Positions 1 through 5,524 of a stretch of DNA of 6,930 bases are shown in pieces. The stretch is taken from the NCBI GenBank assembly GCA_023230265.1, contig JALNXR010000107.1:1-6930 (forward strand), read 5' to 3'. The DNA is from Bacteroidales bacterium. Lineage in GTDB: Bacteria > Bacteroidota > Bacteroidia > Bacteroidales > UBA932. How positions within the stretch are numbered: position 1 is the first letter of the stretch; every line of letters starts with the position of its first letter. The translations under genes and the position numbers were made by a program. The notes under the pieces are model-generated. The model had not been told where the DNA came from, searched no databases, and was given only the letters and a program-made list of their open reading frames with translations.

Positions 1-71
1 GGAACCCCAAACTGACAGGATCCGAGTGTTACTGCAACAATCAGCAGGAACAACCCCAATTTTGTTTTCAT
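1..71 (-). CDS. Putative lipoprotein, N-terminal fragment (runs off the left edge)
   Basis: Reading leftward from the ATG at 71-69, the first 23 codons are open to the window edge. The peptide starts MKTKLGLFLLIVAVTLGSCQ: a basic n-region (K2, K4), a hydrophobic core of about 12 residues, and a lipobox L-G-S-C with the cysteine at residue 19. This is a typical type II signal peptide, so the product is probably lipidated and exported to the envelope. Its start lies only 11 bp beyond the DedA stop codon, so it is probably the fourth or later gene of the minus-strand operon. No Shine-Dalgarno sequence is visible, as is usual in Bacteroidota. The mature domain is outside the window and its function cannot be assigned. 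Confidence 0.72.
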   Translation of the reverse strand, partial: MKTKLGLFLLIVAVTLGSCQFGV

Positions 72-82
72 AGTATAGGTTT

Positions 83-730
83 TTAGTCGGTTTCTTTAAG
101 TTTTTCAGGAGATTTTACTGCTTTGTATATCAGTATCCCCACAACAATTGCAGCAATTCCCAGCAAAATGAGGGAAATCTCTGTATTATATACCTTTACC
201 TTCTCCATAAGCTGATCTTTGGGTACAAAACTATGAAGATAGTACCCGATCGCTGCCAGAATAATGTTCCACAGCGCAGACCCAAGTGCAGTGTAAATCA
301 AAAATGTGCTCATCTTCATCTTTGCCATACCGGCCGGTATGGAGATAAGTTGCCTGATAACAGTTATCAACCTGCCTATAAATGTAGAAACTGCACCGTT
401 TTTGATAAAATAATTCTCGGCCTTCTGAACCTGTTCCGGACTTAGAAGCATCATTCTTCCGAAACGGCTGCCGGCAAGTTTATAAATCAGTGGACGACCA
501 AGATAATATCCAAGATAATAGTTAAAAATTGCTCCGATAAGTGCCCCAAAAGTTCCAAAAAAGACCACAAGAAAAATATTCAGTTCGCCGGCAGCCGCTT
601 TGTATGCAGCTGGGGGAATCACAATCTCAGACGGAAAAGGGATGAATGAGCTCTCTATTGCCATGAGCAGGGTTATTGTCCAGTAATTCAGGTTTTCAAG
701 ACACCACTCAATAAAATTTACCGATTCCAT
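83..730 (-). CDS. DedA-family membrane protein (SNARE-associated / VTT domain)
   Basis: This is a 215-residue polytopic inner-membrane protein of normal DedA length. DedA/VTT proteins are linked to flipping of undecaprenyl phosphate or phospholipids and to envelope homeostasis; the substrate here is not known. Visible features are the acidic residue and P-x-P-S-E segment near residues 26-35, a reentrant hydrophobic stretch (36-75) with a G-x-x-x-G-like pattern ending YYLGYYLGRP, and the family signature at 117-134 (FIGR, then IRQLISIPAG). C-terminal membrane spans lie at about 142-165 and 184-203. The normally conserved Pro in the GRxxPxxR signature is Thr123 (codon ACT); both arginines (120, 126) are kept. 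The start is 4 bp after the TPR gene stop, implying co-transcription and probably coupled translation. Confidence 0.93.
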   Translation of the reverse strand: MESVNFIEWCLENLNYWTITLLMAIESSFIPFPSEIVIPPAAYKAAAGELNIFLVVFFGTFGALIGAIFNYYLGYYLGRPLIYKLAGSRFGRMMLLSPEQVQKAENYFIKNGAVSTFIGRLITVIRQLISIPAGMAKMKMSTFLIYTALGSALWNIILAAIGYYLHSFVPKDQLMEKVKVYNTEISLILLGIAAIVVGILIYKAVKSPEKLKETD

Positions 731-734
731 CTTC

Positions 735-2006
735 TTATCTGGTTTTTCCTTTTAATATTTTTTTTGTCAGTGCAGGCTCATTTTTAAGATCCGGTAACAG
801 AGTGTAAAGTCTTTTTATCCAAAGCTTGTCATCCTCTGTAAGCATCTCTGTATACAGATTAAAGTTAGCAAATTTTTTAAGATAATATTGTGAGAGAAGA
901 TAGTACAGCATAAACTCTTTGTTGCCTGTTTTCCTGTATGCCACCAAAAGCTGATCTTCCAACACTGAGTACTCAACATCAGGAGAGTCTGCAATACTTC
1001 TCAAATGGAACAGAGCGTTATAGTAATCTCCCTGCTTCATGTATAGATTTGCAATCCCTGTATTTGCGTCAATATCCTGTGGATCTGTTTCAAGAGCCAT
1101 TTTGTAATAGAGCCTTGCACTTTCCGGATCATCAATCTTGAGCGAAGCATCTGCGATAGTGATCATTGCGTAAATATTCCCGGGTTCATGTTTTAACAAC
1201 TCCTTAAATGTCCTGATACCAGTCTCGTATCTAAAAGTGTCAATATAAACAATGGCTTTATTGTAAATTGCAGATGAGTTTTCCGGATTAAGTGCTATGG
1301 CATATTCAAAAGCCTCCAGTGCCTTGTCATAGTTTTTGCTTCTGGCATACAGTGTGCCGACATTAAACCAGACATAATCACTAAAGGGATCCTTATCCAG
1401 ATACCTCAGATAATATTTAAGACTCTCTTCCGGCTTTTCAAGTTTTTCAAGACAAAAGGCTATATCTTCATAAACAGAGAGTTCCTCTTTGTCATAATTG
1501 AGAGCAGTGTCAAAATATTCCAGAGCCCTCTCAAATTCATTCTGCTCTATATAATCCTGTCCTGCTGTTATCAACATATCTGGCACAGACTCCCTGCCAA
1601 GAGTAAGAGCTCTGTTTATATACTCACCGGCCTGTTGATAATTACCCAGTTTGATCTCCCCTCTCCCCAGCAGAAAAAGAATATCGTAATTACCAGGGTC
1701 AAGTGCAAGCCTTGCCGAAAGTATCTCCATCGCTTTCACAGGACTGTTACCTGCAATAAGTACATCAGAGTACCTTATGATTATTTCTGTAGAATAGGGG
1801 TATTTTTCATAAGCACTCTCAGCAAGAACAACAACAATCTCATCTTCTGCCTCTTCTGCAAAATATTCCAGCAGATACTCAAACTCCTCTTCCGAAAATG
1901 TTAGCGAAGCAAGTGTGCCATTATCAAAAGCATCCCTGCATTCATCAATAAGATGAGACCCCTGGAGATCATCATCCTGGCCATCCGGAAAATATTCGTC
2001 CCTCAT
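735..2006 (-). CDS. Tetratricopeptide repeat (TPR) protein
   Basis: This 423-residue, strongly acidic protein has no signal peptide and no membrane span, so it is probably a cytoplasmic scaffold or adaptor. After an acidic N-terminus (residues 1-60, rich in D and E), about seven to eight TPR units run from roughly 72 to 343. The clearest are near 106-139 (NYDILFLLGRGEIKLGNYQQA), 145-171, 210-243 (VWFNVGTLYARSKNYDKALEAF, ending ALNPEN), 245-275, 278-310 and 312-343, showing the W/L-G-Y-A-F-A-P spacing. The C-terminal ~80 residues are helical-looking and end in a basic tail (KKILKGKTR). Its ATG overlaps the TAA of the upstream gene (TAATG), which fixes the start and suggests translational coupling. 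Acidic TPR proteins of this kind are common in Bacteroidota; the partner is unknown. Confidence 0.9.
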   Translation of the reverse strand: MRDEYFPDGQDDDLQGSHLIDECRDAFDNGTLASLTFSEEEFEYLLEYFAEEAEDEIVVVLAESAYEKYPYSTEIIIRYSDVLIAGNSPVKAMEILSARLALDPGNYDILFLLGRGEIKLGNYQQAGEYINRALTLGRESVPDMLITAGQDYIEQNEFERALEYFDTALNYDKEELSVYEDIAFCLEKLEKPEESLKYYLRYLDKDPFSDYVWFNVGTLYARSKNYDKALEAFEYAIALNPENSSAIYNKAIVYIDTFRYETGIRTFKELLKHEPGNIYAMITIADASLKIDDPESARLYYKMALETDPQDIDANTGIANLYMKQGDYYNALFHLRSIADSPDVEYSVLEDQLLVAYRKTGNKEFMLYYLLSQYYLKKFANFNLYTEMLTEDDKLWIKRLYTLLPDLKNEPALTKKILKGKTR

Positions 2007-2536
2007 TATTCAGATTTGATTGTAGTAAGATAGTGTATCACCTGTCTGACATACTCCGCAGGTGAGTTGGAGCGCGATCCCGGGGAAATTACCAGGTCGT
2101 AGGGATTCATTTCATGCTGGTATCTGCCGACCTTAAAGGAGGCATTGATACTGTGAGCCAGATAAAATAAAGTATAATTATATGAGGGAGTTAGATCGAT
2201 AAAAAGATCGGTGGGATCTGTAAGAAACTTTTCAATCATATCACCCTTGGGAGTTTTTAGATAAGAGAGTTCATTTTTTACTAACAGTCTTATGTTGTGA
2301 TTCATAACAGTCTGAGGAAAGGTGCTTTTCCCAAGATTGACTGATATTCCCGAATAAGGAATTTTCTTATTGAGGGCATAAGTTGTCAGGATTTTAACAG
2401 CTTCCAGCACTTCCTCCTCCTCAAAATCAAATATAAAAGAGATGTTCTTCACTTTTGGGAGAGGCATAAACTTTACCTCTCTTATCGACTGAAGTCTCTT
2501 AAGATTTCTTCTTCTGAGAGTGTTTTTAAAGAACAT
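2006..2536 (-). CDS. DUF6913-type conserved hypothetical protein of Bacteroidota
   Basis: A 176-residue soluble protein with no signal peptide. It has a basic N-terminus (LRRRNLKRLQSIR) and an alternation of strands and helices suggestive of a small alpha/beta fold: strand ISFIFDF (32-38), helix 41-55, strand 62-67, strand LFIDLTP (111-117), helix 121-131, then FKVGRYQ (134-140), YDLVIS (146-151) and a C-terminal helix YVRQVIHYL (162-170). The segments DLFIDLTP, FKVGRYQ and the ending YVRQVIHYLTTI fit what I recall of DUF6913, a Bacteroidota-restricted family without a known function. It is the first visible gene of the minus-strand operon and overlaps the TPR gene by one base. The start at 2536 places it about 25 nt after the predicted transcription start. 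The family name is from memory and should be tested by profile search. Confidence 0.82.
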   Translation of the reverse strand: MFFKNTLRRRNLKRLQSIREVKFMPLPKVKNISFIFDFEEEEVLEAVKILTTYALNKKIPYSGISVNLGKSTFPQTVMNHNIRLLVKNELSYLKTPKGDMIEKFLTDPTDLFIDLTPSYNYTLFYLAHSINASFKVGRYQHEMNPYDLVISPGSRSNSPAEYVRQVIHYLTTIKSE

Positions 2537-2564
2537 CCGGAATAAATAATTTTAAATCAACTGG

Positions 2565-2572
2565 CAAATTTA
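2565..2572 (-). promoter_or_regulatory. Candidate -7 promoter element for the DUF6913-TPR-DedA operon
   Basis: Read on the minus strand, this octamer is TAAATTTG, an exact match to the Bacteroidota -7 motif TAnnTTTG. It lies 29-36 bases upstream of the DUF6913 start codon, so transcription would begin near 2560 with a short AT-rich leader. No clear TTG -33 element is seen at the expected spacing, so support rests on the -7 box and the position between divergent genes. Confidence 0.5.
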
Positions 2573-2634
2573 ACAAAAATCAGACCAATAATAAAATTAC
2601 TCATTTAAACATTTCTTCTGACAATTAATAGAAC

Positions 2635-2642
2635 TATCTTTG
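2635..2642 (+). promoter_or_regulatory. Candidate -7 promoter element for the GAPDH gene
   Basis: TATCTTTG matches the Bacteroidota -7 consensus TAnnTTTG exactly and is identical to the -7 element proposed ahead of asnA (5312-5319). It would start transcription near 2648-2650, giving a leader of about 60 nt. The -33 region is weak, with no clean TTG at 19-21 bp spacing. Confidence 0.55.
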
Positions 2643-2652
2643 CACTTTATTA

Positions 2653-2675
2653 CGGATTTCTTTTTAAGGAATCCG
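2653..2675 (+). promoter_or_regulatory. Stem-loop at the 5' end of the GAPDH leader
   Basis: CGGATTTC (2653-2660) pairs with GGAATCCG (2668-2675), giving eight pairs including one G-U, around a 7-base T-rich loop. It is followed by GCTTTTATTTAAT, which resembles a weak U-tract. With the -7 box ending at 2642, the hairpin would sit within about 5 nt of the RNA 5' end. It could therefore be a 5' stabilising hairpin or, less likely, a weak attenuator. It ends 34 bp before the GAPDH ATG. Confidence 0.45.
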
Positions 2676-2709
2676 GCTTTTATTTAATGATTACAATAAA
2701 ATACTAAAA

Positions 2710-3714
2710 ATGTCAATCAGGATCGGTATAAACGGTTTTGGAAGAATCGGCAAGATGATTTTTAAACTTGCGGTAAACTCTCCGGAAATTGAGGTTGTTC
2801 ATCTTAATGACCGTATGGACAACAAGATGATGTCTCACCTTCTAAAATATGACAGTGTACATGGCCGTTTTGATGCAGAAATTGATTATGACAATGATTG
2901 TCTGATTGTAAACGGAAAAAAAATTACTGTCACTCATTTCCCCTCTCCCTCTGAGATCCCGTGGGATAAAAGCAATGTTGAGACTGTGATAGAATCCAGT
3001 GGCAGATTCAAAACCAGGGAGTTACTTCTGGGACACATTAAAAATGGTGCAAAAAAGGTGATTCTTAGTTCTCCATCAGAAGATAAGAGTATTGACAGAA
3101 CTGTTGTTATGGGAATAAATCATACAGAGATTACACCAACAGACAGGATTGTTTCCAATGCGTCATGCACAACCAACTGCGTTGCAATGATGATAAGAGT
3201 TCTGGATGAGGTTTTTGGAATTCAAAAGGCACTGATGAACACTGTCCACCCCTTTACCAACAATCAGAATCTTCAGGACGGATATCACACAGATCCCAGG
3301 AGAGCAAGAAGTGCACTAAACAATATCATTCCAACCTCTACAAGCGCTATAGGCGCAATCCATCAAATTTACCCGCATCTGGCTGATTGTTTTGACGGTA
3401 TAGCAACCCGGGTTCCGGTTGCAGATTGTTCATTTGTGGAGTTGTACGCTCATTTAAAAAGGAAGACCACTGTAAATGAAATCAATAATGCATTCTCCCA
3501 CTATTCTGAGACAAAACTTAAATCATACCTGGAATATTGCTCCGACCCTATCGTCAGCAGTGATGTAAACAACAATACCAGTTCTGCGATATTTGATGCA
3601 CTTTCTACAAAAGTAACGGGAGGCGACCTGGTTCAGATACTTGCCTGGTATGACAATGAAACAGGTTACTCTGCCAGAATAGTCGATCTGGTCAATTATC
3701 TGTCGGGACTTTAA
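2710..3714 (+). CDS. gap: Type I glyceraldehyde-3-phosphate dehydrogenase-like protein (divergent paralog)
   Basis: This 334-residue cytoplasmic enzyme has normal GAPDH length. It is expected to oxidise glyceraldehyde-3-phosphate, or a related aldose phosphate, with NAD(P)+. The Rossmann motif GINGFGRIGK (6-15) is intact, and Asp34 in LNDRMD is at the position that favours NAD. The catalytic domain has ASCTTNC with Cys153, the base His180 in TVHPF, Arg234 in TRVP, and YDNETGY (314-320). It departs from canonical enzymes at several sites. The loop before RRAR is GYHTDP instead of the usual LPHKDL. The new phosphate site reads PTSTSAIGA instead of PTTTGAAKA, so Gly becomes Ser212. Position 185 is Asn where Asp is usual. 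The Tyr-His loop resembles erythrose-4-phosphate dehydrogenase (Epd), so that activity is an alternative. The start fits the family N-terminus. The 3' end overlaps the convergent antiporter gene. Confidence 0.9.
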   Translation: MSIRIGINGFGRIGKMIFKLAVNSPEIEVVHLNDRMDNKMMSHLLKYDSVHGRFDAEIDYDNDCLIVNGKKITVTHFPSPSEIPWDKSNVETVIESSGRFKTRELLLGHIKNGAKKVILSSPSEDKSIDRTVVMGINHTEITPTDRIVSNASCTTNCVAMMIRVLDEVFGIQKALMNTVHPFTNNQNLQDGYHTDPRRARSALNNIIPTSTSAIGAIHQIYPHLADCFDGIATRVPVADCSFVELYAHLKRKTTVNEINNAFSHYSETKLKSYLEYCSDPIVSSDVNNNTSSAIFDALSTKVTGGDLVQILAWYDNETGYSARIVDLVNYLSGL

Positions 3715-5191
3715 GATTATCGTAAGTTTCCTGCAGGGTAAGCTGATTATCAGTGATAACCAGCAATTTATCTCTGGGTTGGAGTACTGTGTTCCCTTTT
3801 GGAACCATATAAATATCCTCTCTCTTGATCATTATCACAAGAGTTTTCTCAGGGAGGGGAAGGTCCATAAGTTGATTCCCCTTTTGCAGCATGGATTCCT
3901 TTATCTCAATCTGGTCAGTGATAGATTTGATATCATCGGCAAATTCAATATCAAAATCTCTGTGTTTGCGCTCCCTCATCCTCTTCTCTGCAAGAGAGAG
4001 CCATTTTGCCACCATTGGGATGGATGTTCCCTGTACGAGCAATGAAACCAGGGTACAGATAAAAACGATGTTAAATATAAGATCTGCGTGAGGTACATCC
4101 TCTGCGAGTATAATGATTGCAAATATTATCGGAACAGCTCCTCTTAAGCCCACCCATGATACAAAAACTTTATCTCTCACACCCATCCTGCGGAAAGGTA
4201 ACAGAGAGAGAAAGACAGTGAGTGGACGGGAGATAAATATCATAACAAAACTTATCAGCAGTCCGGGGACAATAAAAGGCAGCAGTTCTCTGGGATTCAC
4301 AAGCAATCCCAGGGTCAGGAACATCAACAGCTGGCTCATCCAGGCCAACCCGTCAAAAAAGTTTAGAGATGAGCGTTTGTGAACAAATTTTGAATTTCCT
4401 ATTATCAAACCTCCGATATAGACTGCCAGATAACCGTTGCCTTTAAGGAAATAGGAGAGCGAAAAAATGAATATGCAGGATGTAAAGACCAGGATCGGAT
4501 ATAGAGAATCATTGCCGATATGTATCCTGTTAATAATAAAAACTGTAAGTTTCCCGATTGCAAAGCCAATCACGGCGCCTATAACAAGCTGCAGAACAAT
4601 AGATAAGATAATGTTTATGTAAGAGGGTATCACATCTGTTTTAATAAAACCTATAAGAGTGATAACAAGAACATAGGCAACAGGATCATTGCTTCCACTC
4701 TCCAGCTCCAGCATTGGTCTGAGATTGTTTTTCAGGTTCAGCCCCTTTGAACGAAGTATAGAAAAGACAGATGCCGAGTCGGTTGATGCCATAGTTGAGG
4801 CAAGCAGAAGAGAGGAGAGAATTCCTATTCCTGCTGACTCATATGTCATTCCGAATATCCACCAAATCAACAGACCGGTAGTAAGGGCAGTTAAAAAGAC
4901 TCCTGCTGTTGCCAGGATTATACCCTGATTTACAACAGGTTTTATCTCAATGAACTTGGTATCCATCCCTCCGGAAAAGAGTATTATGCAAAGAGCTACA
5001 GTCCCGATTGCCTGGGCTACCTTAATGTTCTCAAATTCAATACCTATTCCATCACTACCAAAGAACATACCCACAGCAAGAAAGAGTAAAAGGGCCGGTA
5101 TTCCAAATTTTGAGCTTGCCTTACCGGCAAGAATACTAAGAAAAAAAAGCAGAGACAGGACAAGAAGTACAAGTTCGATTTGCAGATTCAT
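3692..5191 (-). CDS. nhaP2: Potassium/proton antiporter, CPA1 family with C-terminal RCK_C domain (NhaP2/CvrA-like)
   Basis: A 499-residue inner-membrane cation/proton antiporter, expected to exchange cytoplasmic K+ (possibly Na+) for protons and so control ion content, volume and pH. Residues 1-400 form about 12-13 hydrophobic spans. Diagnostic sites are FSGGMDTKF (72-80), STMASTDSASVFSILR (132-147), ELESGSNDP (162-170) with the paired Asn168-Asp169 of the transport site, and WVGLRGAVP (346-354) with Arg350. A charged linker (402-420, EKRMRERKHRDFD) leads to a cytosolic TrkA-C/RCK_C domain at about 425-492 (LPEKTLVIMIKREDIYMVPKG, then LQPRDKLLVIT), the likely regulatory ligand-binding module. 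This architecture matches the NhaP2/CvrA group; the symbol is by similarity only. The gene is monocistronic as far as visible and converges on the GAPDH gene with a 23-bp overlap. Confidence 0.93.
   Translation of the reverse strand: MNLQIELVLLVLSLLFFLSILAGKASSKFGIPALLLFLAVGMFFGSDGIGIEFENIKVAQAIGTVALCIILFSGGMDTKFIEIKPVVNQGIILATAGVFLTALTTGLLIWWIFGMTYESAGIGILSSLLLASTMASTDSASVFSILRSKGLNLKNNLRPMLELESGSNDPVAYVLVITLIGFIKTDVIPSYINIILSIVLQLVIGAVIGFAIGKLTVFIINRIHIGNDSLYPILVFTSCIFIFSLSYFLKGNGYLAVYIGGLIIGNSKFVHKRSSLNFFDGLAWMSQLLMFLTLGLLVNPRELLPFIVPGLLISFVMIFISRPLTVFLSLLPFRRMGVRDKVFVSWVGLRGAVPIIFAIIILAEDVPHADLIFNIVFICTLVSLLVQGTSIPMVAKWLSLAEKRMRERKHRDFDIEFADDIKSITDQIEIKESMLQKGNQLMDLPLPEKTLVIMIKREDIYMVPKGNTVLQPRDKLLVITDNQLTLQETYDNLKVPTDN
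3742..3764. other. Inverted repeat inside the antiporter 3' coding region, downstream of the GAPDH stop
   Basis: GCTGATTATC (3742-3751) and GATAACCAGC (3755-3764) form a 10-bp stem around a 3-base loop. As plus-strand RNA there is one A-C mismatch; as minus-strand RNA that position is a G-U pair. It starts 28 bp after the GAPDH stop codon and encodes part of the antiporter RCK_C domain. No proper U-tract follows (AATTTAT), so a role as a GAPDH 3' end or terminator is only possible. Confidence 0.3.
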
Positions 5192-5236
5192 TCTGTATGG
5201 TTGAGATTAATTTTATTTTTAAAATAACTTCCTCTA

Positions 5237-5244
5237 CAAATATA
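5237..5244 (-). promoter_or_regulatory. Candidate -7 promoter element for the antiporter gene
   Basis: On the minus strand this is TATATTTG, an exact TAnnTTTG match, 46-53 bases upstream of the antiporter ATG. Transcription would start near 5230. No convincing -33 TTG is seen. The resulting leader is AT-rich and includes a 7+7 AT palindrome at 5213-5227. Confidence 0.5.
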
Positions 5245-5287
5245 TTAAATCAAATCCATTTTTTTGAGTAAAAGGTTACTGCATTTA

Positions 5288-5319
5288 TTGATAAAAGATA
5301 AAAAATAAATATATCTTTG
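5288..5319 (+). promoter_or_regulatory. Promoter of the asnA leader
   Basis: The -7 element TATCTTTG (5312-5319) matches TAnnTTTG exactly. A TTG at 5288-5290 lies 21 bp upstream, within the usual -33/-7 spacing of Bacteroidota sigma-70 promoters. Transcription would begin near 5324-5327. That gives a leader RNA of about 200 nt ahead of asnA, with an intrinsic terminator inside it. No comparably good promoter is visible between that terminator and asnA, so asnA expression probably depends on read-through. Confidence 0.65.
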
Positions 5320-5331
5320 TTTGTCAAAACC

Positions 5332-5412
5332 ATGACCATGAATTTATTTATAAATAATCTTTCCAATAATAACGCGAATAATTACAGCTTCGTGTGGGGA
5401 GGTTATTTATAA
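5332..5412 (+). CDS. Asparagine-rich leader peptide of asnA (attenuator peptide)
   Basis: A 26-codon ORF starts at ATG 5332 (second in-frame ATG at 5338) and stops at TAA 5410-5412. It begins MTMNLFINNLSNNNANN and continues with a short hydrophobic tail ending WGGYL. Eight of 26 residues are Asn. The core run is AAT-AAT-AAC-GCG-AAT-AAT at 5365-5382, preceded by AAT-AAT at 5353-5358 and a single AAT at 5341. Its start context, AACCATGA, is the same as that of asnA (AACCATGA at 5521-5528). It lies between a promoter and an intrinsic terminator directly upstream of the asparagine synthetase. By analogy with the his and trp leaders, the inferred role is a sensor: shortage of charged tRNA-Asn stalls the ribosome on the Asn codons. 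The peptide itself probably has no further function. AT-rich DNA favours AAT codons, but the fit with the RNA folds and the downstream gene argues against chance. Confidence 0.75.
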   Translation: MTMNLFINNLSNNNANNYSFVWGGYL

Positions 5413-5463
5413 TAGTTTAAATATTAAAGTGTTTTAATCACAGCCTTCCCAAAAAGAAGGCTG
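5356..5463 (+). promoter_or_regulatory. Transcription attenuator of asnA: three mutually exclusive stems
   Basis: Four leader segments can pair in alternative ways. Segment 1 (5356-5364, AATCTTTCC) pairs with segment 2 (5396-5404, GGGGAGGTT) over nine pairs with three G-U. Segment 2, extended to 5395, pairs with segment 3 (5442-5451, AGCCTTCCCA) over ten pairs with two G-U: this is the antiterminator. Segment 3 pairs with segment 4 (5456-5463) as the terminator stem. The Asn codons (5365-5382) lie just after segment 1. A ribosome stalled there masks segment 1 and leaves segment 2 free to capture segment 3, so transcription continues into asnA. A ribosome reaching the stop codon at 5412 covers segment 2, and the terminator forms. 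The pairing is read from the sequence; the mechanism is inferred. Confidence 0.7.
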
Positions 5464-5470
5464 TTTTTTT
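5441..5470 (+). terminator. Intrinsic terminator inside the asnA leader
   Basis: CAGCCTTC (5441-5448) and GAAGGCTG (5456-5463) form a perfect 8-bp GC-rich stem with loop CCAAAAA, followed at once by seven T residues (5464-5470). It points towards asnA and stops 54 bp short of its ATG. There is no upstream plus-strand gene other than the Asn-rich leader ORF, so its natural function is conditional termination of the leader transcript. Confidence 0.92.
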
Positions 5471-5524
5471 ATTCCCTTAAACAGAGTATCTCCTTGAACA
5501 AACTATTTATAAATAAAAACAACC

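Noticed and set aside
233..445. Plus-strand ORF opposite the DedA gene
   Set aside because: It lies wholly antisense to a well-supported gene, has a cysteine- and histidine-scattered composition with no recognisable domain, and has no start context or partner gene.
2687..2707. Six-codon mini-ORF (MITIKY) just before the GAPDH start
   Set aside because: It is too short to judge, is not enriched in any amino acid, and is easily expected by chance in AT-rich DNA.
4689..5204. Plus-strand ORFs opposite the antiporter gene
   Set aside because: They are antisense shadows of a strongly conserved membrane protein. Their serine, arginine and proline bias is what the reverse complement of hydrophobic codons produces.
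5320..5470. Free-standing small RNA unrelated to asnA
   Set aside because: A promoter plus terminator could define a ~145-nt sRNA. The translated-looking Asn ORF, antiterminator pairing and absence of another asnA promoter favour an attenuator. The terminated leader may still act as an sRNA.
5325..5524. T-box or metabolite riboswitch upstream of asnA
   Set aside because: No T-box sequence (UGGNACC type) or other riboswitch core that I recognise is present. The Asn-rich ORF and alternative stems explain the leader without one.
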